Made by a program: the position numbers and the translations under genes. From assembly GCA_033065855.1 (NCBI GenBank), contig JAVXUO010002268.1:62001-126000 (forward strand): DNA of 64,000 bases. The letters run 5' to 3'. The notes beneath the pieces were generated by a model that had not been told where the DNA came from, did no database searches, and was given only the letters and a program-made list of their open reading frames with translations. This DNA is from Escallonia rubra (taxonomy: Eukaryota; Streptophyta; Magnoliopsida; Escalloniales; Escalloniaceae). Below, piece by piece: positions 46,363 to 58,423 of this stretch; the first letter of the stretch is position 1; each line of letters starts with the position of its first letter.

Positions 46363-46767
46363 TGTTGATATAGATAAAGTTACACCCCTAATCGGCATAT
46401 GACACGTATCGGCTATGACTAATGGTCAAACTAGGTCAACCACGAAGTTAATATTTACCTTATTAAGGGATTAGGCTTCTGAAGGAACTTTAACATGATT
46501 CTTAAGGATCAGGCCCAAGGCCCAGCCGTCAAGCTCCTAATTTCACTAGGGTTCTCACAACCACATCTATATAAAGGGGACTCCCCCATGTACGAAAACA
46601 ACTTCGCAGACATGTTTCCCTACTTTCTCAGAGTTCTACACTGTAGCTGCTCTGAGACTTAAGCATCAAAGAGAGTTACCCCGCCGGAACCCACCAAGCG
46701 GTCACTTTTTTTTTCCTGTTTTGTAGGTTATCATTCTAGGCTGTGGTTCTCGATCATATTTTTAACA
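46363..46767 (+). repeat. gypsy 5' LTR
   Basis: Starts TGTTGATATAG and ends ...TTTTTAACA. Contains a TATA-like 'ctatataaagggg' promoter near 46,570. Aligns along its length with 56,115-56,551. Confidence 0.8.
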
Positions 46768-49362
46768 GCAGCGGATTGGCACCATCTGTGGGACCACGAT
46801 AGGGAACATGGAAAATCATTCATCTTCAAGCAACTCTCAAGTCAGTCGAACCAACCGTGATCGTCATGCACGATCAAACAGTGCTCATCGATCTGATCGC
46901 TCTCGCAATTGATGCTCGACACCCTCATATTGCCACGCTGCCTCAGTTAAAGATGTTCACATCAATATAACCTCTGGTACACCGAGTCGTATGAAAGATC
47001 TCGCAAAAATCCTTCGCCAATTACAACCCTGAAAAACAGTGGCCTTCTTCACTGACTCAATGGCAAGCTATTTAAGACCCCGCATGCAGACCTCATAGAT
47101 TCATGAGTTAAAAGACGTGGTAAACACTATGCAAAAGCCTTAGATATTTTAGTAGCCTCGCATCCACAAACCATCTTCACCTTGATGCAAGTGATCTCCA
47201 CCTCTGACATTCTTCAAGATCAAGTTACGGCCGCAAGTATGAATCAAAAGCTGACCCAACGTACCAGCAGATAGAGAAAAGAGGGGAACATATCACAAAG
47301 AGTGCTTCATGCTATTGTAGAGACCCATTAGTAGAGGACAGCACAAAATCCTCCCCAATACAAGTACATAACCCTCAAGGGCATTATCGTTCCATAGCTA
47401 ACCACCCTAAAGGCCGACCTTCTTGGAACACAACCTCTAAACACCGTCCCTAAGGATAGAACCCTCGTAAAGTTATCTCTGAGCCTTGTCCTCAAGGACT
47501 ATCTCCTCTAGGATCGAATTTCGGATACCCCATATCAAAAGCTATCGAAAAAGCAAAGTTGTCACTCAACTTTAAGATGCCGCACTGCGACTTGTACGAT
47601 GGCATCGGAGATCCTGGAGAGTACGTCTACCAATTTTAGACCAACATGATGCTACTCCAGGTCTCTAATGCCATAATGTGTCGCATTTTCCCAACCACAC
47701 TTTGGAAGGCCGCACAAGTCTTTACCTCCCAGATCCATCCATTCCTTCTCCCAGCTATCTGATATACTCCAAAACCACTTTGTGAGCAGCTAGTCCAGAC
47801 AAAAGAATTTTGCAAGCCTCCTCAACATCGTGCAAGAAAAGAACGAACCTCTGGGGATTTATCTTGGTCGCAGCAACACTAGAGGTGAAAATCTAGATGA
47901 GTTGGTAAAGTATACTACTTTTTTATGCGGCCTTTGCTTTACCTCAAAATTTTCCTTTTTTGTCATCAAAAGTCCTCTCGACAACATAAGGGCTCTCCTG
48001 GATAAGGCAAACAAATGTATTTAGACAGAAGACTATCCAAAGACCTACCAAAGAAGAAGAGGAGAAAGAAATCAAGAGCAGGTAAAGCGAGCTCTAGAAG
48101 ACAACAACCCTAAAAACTAAGGAAATTATAGGCGGCTAAAGCTCGATGAGTGGCGCTCTAAGGAGCCACTCGATATGCAGAACCTGATGTCATTAAATGC
48201 CCACCCGTCATAAATTCTACATGAGATCAGGGATAAAAAAACCCTCAATTGGGCGGACAGGAGGAAAGCACCCCCAAATAAAAAAGATAAGAATCTATGT
48301 GTCGCTTCCACAATGATCATGGCCACACTACTGAATACTATGACTCCCTCAAGCGAGCAATTGAAGCACTCATTAAAATAGGGCACTTGAAGAACTATGT
48401 GGCCAAGCTTGATCCCAAAGGAGAAACACCCCCAAAATAAGAACCATAGACACTATCTCTAGAGGTATAGCATCATGTGGTTTATCTGGGCAAGCCCGCA
48501 AGGCATAAGCCAGAGAAGTATGTGTCACAAGTCGTTCTCTGAATAAGAAGATGAAAACTCAATCGACAATCTCTTTCTCAGAAGAGGACAATGGGGACAT
48601 CAAGATCCCCCATTACGATCCTTTAGTCATCACACTCAGAGTGGGTAGCTTTGAAACAAAGAGAATTTTGATTGATAATGGAAATTCGACATATATGCTT
48701 TTCTACGATGCCTTCAAGTAGATGGGCATTCTAGCATACCAACTCGACAAGATGCACACACCGTTGTACGATTTCTCGAATCATCCCATGGCAGTGGAAG
48801 GAACATAAGTCTGCCTGTTAATGTAAGGATGCCCCATGTATAGGTTAATGTAATGTTGGATTTTATCGTGGTTCACGTCCTGTCAGCGTACAATGCCATT
48901 CTCGCACATACTGCCTTGAACCAGTTAAAAGCAGCGGTATCCACATACCACCTTAAGATGAAGTTCCCTACCGAGCATGGCATAGGTGAGGTAAAAGGAA
49001 ACTAGATAGTGGCAAGATGATGCTATGTGGTTGCATGTCGAGTAAAAAGCAAGGAGGCCTTCGTCATCGAAGATTTCAAGGACGCAACAGAAGTACCTAG
49101 GGGAAAGCCAAGCACCTATGTGTTGGAGACCCTCTCTGAAAAGCTCATCCCCCATACTTGGAGTGCAGGGAATCTCCGGATATACTACCAATAATCTCTT
49201 GCCCCAAGGCAAGACACTCCTTTTTAGGGGGGCAAGGGGCTCAAACCTTATCCACTCCACAATAAGCTTAGCATTCTTTTTTGAATTTTAGAATAGCACC
49301 TTATTTTTACAGTTAGTCAAATAAAAGATTGATAGCAATCTCCAACTTAGACTTTATCTCTG

Positions 49363-50480
49363 TCACGACCCGAACCCACGTGTAGACACGTGACCGGCCG
49401 CAGACCCAATAGACTCCAATTTAGGGCTCTGCCAGGCCTTACTCGCTAAAACCAATATATGCTGCAGCGGAAATTAAAACTTCTACAAAACTCTAATTAC
49501 ATTTTCATATTTGCATTTGAATACATCACTTATACTAAAAGTCTTCATAACTCCGATTGTCAACAACTAAAGCTAAACCAACAATCTAAAATTTTAGCAG
49601 CTCGTTCAATATAGTCTCCGAATCTCCGCACCAAATTGTCTCTTCCTATGCTCCTCACCATCTCCTTACTTTCAACCTGAAATGATAAGTAAGGGATGAT
49701 CTTCCACGTGCTCAGTAAGTAACCAATGATTCAGCTAGGTGGACCATAGCATGCAGAAAATAACTCACTTTATATTATAGCCACATTAAGAAGTCTAAAA
49801 TCATAAAGTTGGTAATCATCTGGCAAAACAAAATAGAGTACATGAAACTAAAAACTGAGGTATAAAATCATTAGCACAAAACTCACGACGACCAGTTCAA
49901 TCCCAACATTAGCTCAAATGATATGATGCAGTCAGCGTACATTCCCCCCTGATTAGGGTCCACAATCCCTACTCCACCTGGGATAAATATTATTCGGTCA
50001 GGGTATGCGCCCCCTGACTAAGGGCCCACAATCCCTCATTCGTCCGGGATACATATTGTGGACACAAGGGCGAACCACGAGCAACAATACTGTGCGTCAA
50101 CGTATTGTCCCGTTGACCAGGACGCAACAATCCAACTTTTTCCCTTGGATATGGAGCACAACAATCGACTAAACTAAAAACCCCATTTAGGTTCATCGTA
50201 AACGAAATCACTCATCAATTGATTGTCAAACCATCCTCACACCCTTTCAATAATTATCAAGATGTTCAATATTCACAATAACGTCAAATACCAAAACATT
50301 TCAAATCTGAGTTCCATTTCAATTTCTACGTAAAATATCATTTACATGCTGGTCCGATTTTTCTTTAACGAGAAATAAACCACTAAACGTTTTTTTTTTT
50401 GGTAATTTAAGCCAGAGCAGTTAAACATAATTAAAACAGTCAATGTTGATAAATACCAATTTTTAACAGTAGAAACATAT
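49363..50480 (-). repeat. LTR-like dispersed repeat, copy B (inverted)
   Basis: Starts TGTCACGACCCGAACCC on the plus strand and is the inverse of 38,820-39,960. It interrupts the gypsy element after its protease region. It also contains local direct repeats of the type 'gggtccacaatccct' / 'gggcccacaatccct' (49,957-50,040). Similar DNA may continue to about 51,626, where a hAT is inserted. Confidence 0.55.
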
Positions 50481-51626
50481 ACATTATATGTAAAAATATT
50501 AGTTGAATCAAATGGTCACTTACTTGTCGCTGATACATTTTCTCGAACCAAAATCTAGCGCGATGATCAGTTGTTACCTTTGGCCAATAGAACCGTTATT
50601 GCCATTAATTTCATCTCCATAGCCCCGACTTCACTATAACCCGAAGGGCATCATTAATGAAAATGTAGGACTCCTGTCGGATATTTTCTCAAACAAATCA
50701 GACGCCGCATCCAACCGTCTGTTACACACCCATTTAAAATCGTGCCCATAAAAATCCCAGAAAAGTCCACGTCGAAGGTTTCTCAAAAATAAGGGAAGTT
50801 TTAGTTTTGTACTTTTTCTAAATCTGCTCAGAAAAGGTTCTTAAAAATAATTTAACAAACTGTTGTAATTGTAAGGCGTTAAGCGATTTTCGATCAAGCG
50901 CTACTCTACCAACAACGCTAAAAATCGCAAACGACTTTAAAAACTTTAGAAATTACCTTGTCTTAGTTATATGAGATTATTCTAGAAGTTTCAGAATTTA
51001 ATAACTTAATTTACTATTCTAAAATACACCGAAAATCCCTCGTTCGGATAAAATTAGTTAGCACACTTCTCGAGCTCTGAAAAATCTAAAATTTTTCCTG
51101 TGTGTAGATCTTTCAAAAACAACATAAGTTACTCTTTTGAGTTTTGTCCAAATAAATTTCTAAATATATCTTAAAAATTGGGAAAGAAACCGCTAAAAGA
51201 AAAGTCCCCTTTAGCGACACTTTTTAGTTAAAATTCTTAAAACTAGGTTTTCCCTCTCTATACACAGTCGACTCCTTCATAACCATTCAGCAGTGTTACC
51301 TGAAACCACTTCACACTTACTACTCACACTCCTGCAAATTCACATAGCCTTATCTAAACATTTATGCACTACACTTATACATGTATATACGTTAACATAT
51401 CCATTTCTTCCTCACACCCACTGCCATGGCAGTGGGTCTTCCCCTTCACCATTCTTTTACGCTGCCTAACAGTGCATTCCATTGCACACACTTGCACTTC
51501 ATCACTCACTTTATATAAACAACCAAACACTCACTCACAATACACACACACGCACACACTCATATGTATATACTCACACAAAGCACATATCTTGCCTTCA
51601 CTCTCCAGTGGGTCTTTCCAAAGCTA
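50481..51626. other. Non-coding continuation of the LTR-like repeat
   Basis: No gene recognised. The last 350 bp are CA-rich, with 'cacac' words and a 'ccactgccatggcagtggg' palindrome near 51,420; CA-rich DNA of the same style resumes after the hAT at 53,748-54,100, so this was one block before insertion. Confidence 0.45.
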
Positions 51627-51634
51627 CTGTCGTG

Positions 51635-53739
51635 CAGGGGCGGAGCCATGCTTGTAGGGGGGGCTATTGTACCCCCTCAAATTTTGGGAAAAATATATAT
51701 ATATAGTTTATTTCACTCGCGGACTCTCTCTCTCTCTCTCTCTCCCTCTTAGTTCACGACCTCTCACCGTCTCACGGCCACGGCGCCTCACAATCATCGG
51801 TCACGGGCTCACGGCGCCTCAATCACCAGTCATGGACGGTGGTCGGTGGCCCTCACCTCAGCCAACTCTGGCCAGATCTAGCCTAGATCTACGAGCCGGC
51901 GGCGACGAACCGGACGAAGTGACAACTCACAGTCATTGACGAGCAACGACCTCACCTCAACCAACTCTGGCCAAATCTAGCCTAGATCTACGAGCCGGCG
52001 GCGACGAACCGGACGAAGTCACGACTCACAGAGTGATAGCTCCTATTTGCTTACCTGTGCCAAGGACAATCGTACTATTTGCTGGGACATGGTTTCAGGA
52101 GAGGTATGATTATTTACCTTAATTTGTAAATTCTGTAATATGTTTAGCGTCTCTTGTTCTATGTGTCTTTTGGGCTTGTAGTTTCCCAATCATTGCTCGC
52201 TCTTGACCTTGTGATGCTGCTTTTGATGTTTATCTGTTTCTTTTCCAGATTGTCTCTGAACTGGGGGGGGGGCTATTATACCCCCTCAAATTTTGCGAAA
52301 AATATATATATAGTTTATTTCACTCGCGGACACTCTCTCTCTCTCTCCCCCTCTTAGTTCACGACCTCTCACCGTCTCACGGCCACGGCGCCTCACAATC
52401 ATCGATCACGGGTTCACGGCGCCTCAGTCACCAGTCATGGACGGCGGTCGGCGGCCCTCACCTCAGCCAACTCTGGCCGGATCTAGCCTAGATCTACGAG
52501 CCGGCGGCGACGAACCGGACGAAGTCACGACTCACAGAGTGATAGCTCCTATTTGCTTACCTGTGCCAAGGACAATCGTACTATTTGCTGGGACATGGTT
52601 TCAGGAGAGGTATGATTATTTACCTTAATTTGTAAATTCTGTAATATGTTTAGCGTCTCTTGTTCTATGTGTCTTTTGGGCTTGTAGTTTCCCAATCATT
52701 GCTCGCTCCTGACCTTGTGATGCTGCTTTTGATGTTTATCTGTTTCTTTTCCAGATTGCCTCTGAACTGTCTGCTGGAACCAACTAGAATTTTGATTTTC
52801 ACTGGTATCCAAAGATCCCTGGGGTCGTTTCGGCATCGTCATTTGATGGAAAAATTGGCATTTATAACATTGAGGTTTGTTTTCTTGGAACTGAATGGGT
52901 CTTTGTACTGGGTATGTGCTTCCTTGGCTTCTGTGGCAATTTGTATAGCATTGTTACTGGTACTAAAAAGGGAGAGGAGGTAGGAACTTTTTGTTCATTT
53001 TCACTCATTATGCGTGTTCTTAATTGATTAGACATGTAACAATGGTCAATCAGATAAGCAGGTAGCCGAAATATAGGAATCCTCTCCATTAAACTCCATA
53101 ATAGCTATCAGGTTTTGGCTTGGAGAAAAGAGAGAATACAATAAGAATGACGTTGAATAGAAATGTTTTCTACTTAATGTATATGTCTGTGTGTGCTCTT
53201 GCTCTATTCTTGTAAGATGAGCTCCGATGTGTTTCATATGATTCACATTTAGTCCTAAGTGCTTGTAAATATTTACTACATCTGGCCAAGACTTTATTCA
53301 TCTAGGAGTCTATTTCAGAACCTGAACATTAGTACCACAAAAAATGCAACAACGAGTTCAATTTCGGATCCCAATTGCTTTCCTAATTCAATTTTCATAT
53401 ATTGATAGATTTGATTCCCTGCGTACATGTTGATTGAGATGCTATATTGACAATTCAGAAAAGCTTAGTTGATTATCAAGTTTAATGGACTAGAAACGTT
53501 TAATGGACTAGAAATTAAAAAAAAACCTTTATTGATTCTTATCGGCCGGCAGTGGGTTTCCCACTAAGTTTGGTACCTGGTTACAATCTCATGAAACTTA
53601 ATATGACCTTGTGAATTTTTTTGTGTATTATCGAAAAACGTACACTCACTTTTTGTATATTATTTTACTTATTAAAAAAATTTAGTGATTTTGATATATT
53701 TTTTGCACCCCCTCGAGTGAAATCCTGGCTCCGCCCCTG
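51635..53739. mobile_element. hAT-like element with CAGGGGCGGAGCCA ends
   Basis: The left end CAGGGGCGGAGCCATG and right end ...CCTGGCTCCGCCCCTG are inverted. The flanking octamers CTGTCGTG (51,627-51,634) and CTGCCGTG (53,740-53,747) differ at one base, fitting an 8-bp hAT duplication. It is 2.1 kb with no intact transposase. Its left third is tandemly duplicated: the block from 'ctattgtaccccctcaaatttt' to 'tttccagattg' occurs at about 51,661-52,255 and again at 52,271-52,757. Elements with this terminus commonly encode TTF-type zinc-finger/hAT-dimerisation transposases, but none is readable here. Confidence 0.8.
51661..52757. repeat. Internal ~0.5-0.6 kb tandem duplication in the hAT
   Basis: Both copies contain the GC-rich 'ctcaccgtctcacggccacggcgcctc' block, the 'gagccggcggcgacgaacc' block and a pyrimidine tract with CAG, like an intron end. 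The first copy carries an extra ~105-bp inner duplication. High identity between copies suggests the duplication is young or homogenised. Confidence 0.85.
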
Positions 53740-54104
53740 CTGCCGTGAATCATTCTCTTCTCAATTCATTCATGGGCACAACCCACACCTGCTATCTCTT
53801 CCCTTCACCTTTATTTTTCCTTTCCTTAAACCCATTTCACACACCTCATCACACACTACACACATACACTTAGCCACTCACTTTACCCACATTTTCACAC
53901 ACATTTTACACACACAATTGCCTCACAGCTGGCGCTAAATACACAAAAATAGACACTGCCTCATGGCCGTGTCGTGCCCTCTCCCTTTGTTCATTTCTCA
54001 CACGCGTAAACACACACTAGACCACATTACCAACCCACATAGATCACCGTCCACACCCACTGCCTCAGGGCAGTGGGGTTTTCTTCCCACCCATTAATTC
54101 CTAC

Positions 54105-54496
54105 GGTTTAAACTGCAGGGAAAGGCTTAAAAAAATGGCCATGGTTTAACCTTAGCCTGCGGTACATACCGTAGGGTATAGCTTAACCTATAGGGTAAGC
54201 ATATCCCTACGGTATTGCCCGTAGGCATAGCATTCAAAAATAAAACTTATTCCTACGGTTATATCGTAGGCTAATCTTCCAAAATACCGTCGCTATAAGT
54301 GGATTAACACGAATTCGGCATAGGTATATAGGCTACGACATAACCGCAGGGATATCATTCAAAGCCGTAGGCATAGATCTAGGGCATCGCCACTTACGGC
54401 TACAGTATAGTACCATAGGGATAGGCTATGCCTACGGTTCTTGGCAGCTATCCCTACGGTACTATACCGTAGGCATAGTTGGGTTTTCTTGTAGTG
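54105..54496 (+). mobile_element. CACTA 3' terminal region
   Basis: Ends ...GTTGGGTTTTCTTGTAGTG, the complement of CACTACAAGAAAACCC. It is preceded by at least ten subterminal words of the type CCTACGGTA / TACCGTAGG in both orientations, several forming hairpins (for example 54,400-54,475). A CACTA left end was not found nearby; the element is probably truncated or split by the hAT. Confidence 0.75.
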
Positions 54497-54524
54497 CTTG
54501 TTCGAATGTGATGCCGTTTTAAAA

Positions 54525-55120
54525 CAAAGTGCCCGAGCAGACACCTTTGTGGAGTTCCACGTCTTAAAGCCCTCATGAGCTTAAGTCTCTGGCACCCACC
54601 CGAGCACGATGGTGTCCGAGTAGAGTGCCCAAGAAGACACCTTCGTGGAATTTCATATCCTAAAGCTCTCAAGAGCTTAAGTCTCTGGCACCAGCCCGAG
54701 CACAATGTTGTCCAAGCAGAGCGCCCGAGCAGACTCCTTTATGAAATTCCACGTCCTAAAGCTCCTAAGAGCTTAAGACTCTAGCACCTGTCCGAGCACA
54801 ACACTGCCCGAGCAGACACCTTTGTGGAATTTCACGTCCTAAAGCTCCTAAGAGCTTAAGAATCTAACACTTGTCCGAGCACAACGTCGCCCGAGCAGAC
54901 ACCTTTGTGGAATTTCACGTCCTAAGGCTCCCAAGAGCTTAAGAATCTAGCACATGTTCGAGCACAACGCCGCCCGAGCAGATATCTTGATGAAATTCTA
55001 ACTCCTTAAACTCCCAAAAGCTTAAGTCTAAGGCGTCTGCCCAAGCACGATACTATTCGAGCAGGCTCCCGAGCAGACACCCTTGAAGAATTCTAGCTCC
55101 CAGACTACCCAGTAGTACGT
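54525..55120. repeat. Tandem repeat, seven units of ~82-97 bp
   Basis: Units start with 'gcccgagcagacacctttgtgga', at about 54,530, 54,627, 54,723, 54,807, 54,890, 54,972 and 55,066, and contain 'cctaaagctc...agagcttaag'. They lie upstream of the second gypsy LTR. Tandem repeats in this position are known in Tat/Ogre-type elements, so they probably belong to that fossil. Confidence 0.8.
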
Positions 55121-55499
55121 CTGAGCACAACTTTGCCAATCAAACCCCTCATGTAGAGCTCCAGGAAGTTTGACCAAGGAGAGCTCTTGTGTGGAGATAT
55201 AATAAGTTTTCTCGAGTAGAGCTTCCTGCTGAATAATATTAAAGACAAGAGGGTTTTCTATTGATAGAACTCAATATGCTACTTGAAATAAATAAATAAA
55301 AATTCACCTCAAACAGATGTCGAGCAAGGAGTTATGGACTTTTGAAGTTTTCTAGCTGGTGTAAATAATTTTTCTGCTCAAAATTTGCTTAAATGACCCA
55401 GCAGCCCAGTGGACTTCTCAAATCTTCTACATTCACGTGGTGAGGGGTTAAAGCCTGAGAAACTCTAGACATTTCCCATTTTGCAAAAGGAAAGGCCAA

Positions 55500-55810
55500 T
55501 TCCAAGCCCAACAAGAAACCAGGGCCGTCCACGCAGCAAGTCCGCACAGCAAGTGCGAACCGGCTGTGGTCGGAGCCCACTGACCGAGCACAAAATTTCT
55601 AGGCCTTCCCAGCCATCAAGCCAGCATCCAAGCAGGCCATCCGCATAGCCCAACCAGGCCCTTGTCCACGCAGCAAGCCCAAACAGGCTTTGGTCCAAGC
55701 CCGCTTCCCAAACAGGCCGTGATGTGAGCACGCTTCCCTAGCAGGCTGTCCAAGCAGCCCATGGTTTGAGCCCACTTTCGACCAAGCCTTGGTCCGAGCA
55801 AAAAATTCAA
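55500..55810. repeat. Imperfect short repeats (CAAGCAGGCC-type)
   Basis: Recurring words 'agcaggcc', 'agcaagccc', 'tggtccaagcccgcttcc'. Compositionally like the tandem repeat to the left and probably part of the same retroelement region. Confidence 0.5.
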
Positions 55811-55848
55811 AACTTGTGAAAAAAATATTTTTGGGGCTCTTAAGATCT

Positions 55849-55852
<4 letters not shown>

Positions 55853-55897
<45 letters not shown>
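55853..55897. repeat. (AT)n microsatellite
   Basis: Uninterrupted AT run of about 45 bp just before the second gypsy LTR. Confidence 0.95.
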
Positions 55898-55900
<3 letters not shown>

Positions 55901-56114
55901 GAAAAATGCCTGAAAAATTCCAAAAGATTTCAAAATGCTATTTGCACAACAAAAAGTAGTTACTTTTGTACTTGGGCTCTATTTGGTCGGAGAAAAAAAA
56001 TATTATTTACGCTTACAAGAGGGAGAAAAAGTTAGTCAAAATTTTGATGCGTGTCTCAAAAGACCTGAAATACACTTTCTCAACCAAGAATTTATGCTAA
56101 AAAAGTGGGAGGCA

Positions 56115-56551
56115 TTATAATATAGTTAACATTATAACCCAAATCAGCATATGACACATATCGCCTATGATTCACGGTCGAAATTGGTTAATTACTAAGT
56201 TAGTAGTTACCTTATTAGGGGATTAGGGTCCTGAAGGAACTCTAACCTCAAGGATCAAGCTCAAAGCCCAGCCGTCAAGCTCCTAATTTCACTAGGATTC
56301 TCACACCCATATCTATATAAAGGGGACTCCCTTAGGTATGCAAATAACTTCACATACATACACATTATGTTTTCTTGTTTTATTTTACCTTGTAGTTGCG
56401 CTCTGACTTAAGTATCGGAGAGTTTCTCGCCGAAACCCCATTCGACGGCCACTCTTTTTCTGGTTGCCGAAACCCCATTCGACGGCCACTCTTTTTCTGT
56501 TTTGCAAGTCATAGTTCTAGACTGTGGTTCTCCATCATTTTTTTAGTAGCA
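56115..56551 (+). repeat. gypsy second (3') LTR
   Basis: Aligns with 46,363-46,767 through 'ggcatatgacac', 'cccagccgtcaagctcctaat' and 'tatataaaggggactccc', and has the same TATA-like box. It includes a short tandem duplication of 'gccgaaaccccattcgac' near 56,440-56,500. Confidence 0.75.
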
Positions 56552-57309
56552 AAACGTGTATTACTCTAGGATCATTTAAGTTCCAAACAACATATATTGT
56601 TTAGAAGCTCCAGGCTCTAACTATGACCTTGTGTATTTTTAGGAAGGTCGGCTTATATGGTCAGTATATTGGCCTAGTCTAACAAGGCTCAATCTGAAAG
56701 GTTGCCTCGTTTCTTTGCGGAGCTACACTTTGAAGGATGTCTGTATGGATCTGCTCACCAGTTCTACGTTTCAATATCATCACTCCGGATCCACTGGTTA
56801 ACCATAAGTTTGAATGAAGGCTGTCTTGCAAGATAGATTGGGAGGCTAAGAATTATTATTACATAGAGGTGAGATGTGTTTTCTAGTCATTTAGCACAGG
56901 CTATTTTAAATGCTTTTCATCTCAATTTGTTTATTTCAAAGCTTCAGATGCGCTCTTCCATCTTTTTACATACTTCTAAATTACTTTACATGGTTAAGTT
57001 GTCAAAGAGAACAAGTTTATGGTTGTCTATATTGCAATTGGACCTAGAAAAATGATGGCCCATAGATTTTGCAAAAGGTTCGCATAATAGTTTGAACAAC
57101 TTGGATCATCAGGCTATGAGTAAGATCATTCGAATAGTGAGCAATGATTATTCATATTGTTAGCCATGTAACTACGATGTCAGGACCGCAAAGGAATGAA
57201 TTTAACTAGTGCTGGATGAGTTAGAACATTTGCTTAACTCATAGCAGAGACAGATCGGTCCGTAGGAATTTTATAGGTAACCCCTCGTATTAGCTTCAAC
57301 TAACTTACC
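56552..57309. other. No gene recognised
   Basis: Mixed-composition DNA between the gypsy LTR and the RNase H remnant. No domain was read on either strand, although it may be the non-RNase-H part of the same retroposed sequence. Confidence 0.4.
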
Positions 57310-57715
57310 TAACCCCTCAGGTGGGGTACCGAGTTCCTGGGAAAAAGAAGGTCGAGATGTGCCTATCTTGGCTAAGAAATCAGTGCAGGCAAACCCCTCG
57401 CGATGTACACTGTTTAATCCTCACAATATTCTCTCTATAGTCCTTGAAGATTTCGTACAAGGATGGGCTTTAAGATTGGCCGGCTGCTTATAGTGACTGC
57501 AGAGTCCAATTCTAGAATCACATTCTCAAACCTTTTTCTCCACGACAGAAGAATGCTATGGCTCTGCCATTGTTGTAATAGCAAAAGATCTAAAAGCCCA
57601 TGGGCCATTCCTCTGCTTTGAGAAACTCCCATCTGTGTTAACTTTGATCCTGCCATCTGGGGTTACACCATTGGATATATTTAGGTCTACCCCCAAGTCA
57701 AGTGGCCTGGATTAA
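57310..57715 (-). pseudogene. RNase H-like (RVT_3) remnant, sister of 1,080-1,590
   Basis: The minus strand reads GVTPDGRIKVNTDGSFSKQR, the start of an RVT_3 domain. It then reads FENVILELDSAVTI, the catalytic-Asp 'ELDS' strand, and further on CTDFLAKIGTSRPSF and ELGTPPEGL, which resemble the conserved end of plant RVT_3 domains ('..LAKLG..PPP'). Frames change between these blocks. At least three of the expected segments are in order, so this is the better preserved of the two copies. Confidence 0.6.
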
Positions 57716-58423
57716 CGGCACTTTCATTGGTATGTTCACTATGTAAATCTTGATTTTTTTGCTGCCTAAGTAGCTTTTGATCCCTGGGCTGGGCTTCACC
57801 AACAGTTTAGACGCCTTTGACTTTGGGTCTTTAAGTTGTAAACTTCCTCACCAGATTGTGACTACTGACCAAGGCCAATCTCTCCCTCTCTCTCTCTCTC
57901 TCTCTCTGTTTCAATCCAGGGTATCGGGATGAATTTAAAATATTGAAATTACTACATTAGACAAGATTTCGGCCATCACTGTTGCTTTATTTATATTGTG
58001 AAAGACACTTGCGGATGTCAAACACAATTCGGGAACTTTTCAAAGAAACCAAGACTAGTTACACACCAGGCAAGTGAGCTCACCACATGTGTAGCTGCAC
58101 CCTTATAAAATCAATGTTGCTGGAACTGGAAATTACATCATGTTACTAGGACACAATATCCACGACATATAGTCTTACAAAGAGGTATCTATCTAGAAGG
58201 AAAAGAAGATGGCTCTACCGCACGATTGAAGATTATGAACGAGAAGCAGCAGTAGATAAAGCAAGCATGAAAAACCTTACACGGTCAGGAATATATTGAG
58301 CACGTACTATCTTCTGACCTATTTGAGCATGGAGTGAAGAAATTGAATAGATTTTTATGTACCAGAAACAAGTAGGATTGTACAATTCTTTCTTCGAAAG
58401 TAGTTTTTCGGTATCTATTTATA
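57716..58423. other. Region downstream of the NLR gene
   Basis: Contains a (CT)n run (about 57,889-57,908). The part adjoining 58,423 is the expected 3' UTR and terminator region of the NLR gene. No separate gene is recognised. Confidence 0.5.

Larger units (their letters stand above)
46363..56551 (+). mobile_element. Broken Ty3/gypsy element (Tat-like), with nested insertions
   Basis: Fossil LTR retrotransposon. The 5' LTR is about 46,363-46,767 and is followed by 'ttggcaccatctgtggga', the motif typical of the Tat/Retand group between LTR and gag. The gag region (46,808-48,100) contains FKMPHCDLYDGIGDP and MCRIFPTTL; a zinc-finger-like part (48,290-48,420) reads NDHGHTTEYYDSLKRAIEAL. An aspartic protease region (48,570-48,990) follows. 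No reverse transcriptase or integrase was recognised. A second LTR is at about 56,115-56,551. In between lie an LTR-like repeat, a hAT, a CACTA end and tandem repeats. Broken in many places; the LTRs differ noticeably, so it is old. Confidence 0.8.

Noticed and set aside
51420-54090. Candidate microRNA hairpins from the 'ccactgccatggcagtgg' words
   Set aside because: The palindromes are short, recur in CA-rich DNA around the hAT, and lack a miRNA-like arm length.
54525-55120. Regular repeats resembling a CRISPR array
   Set aside because: Units are 80-97 bp without constant-repeat/variable-spacer structure, lie in a plant retroelement and drift along their whole length.
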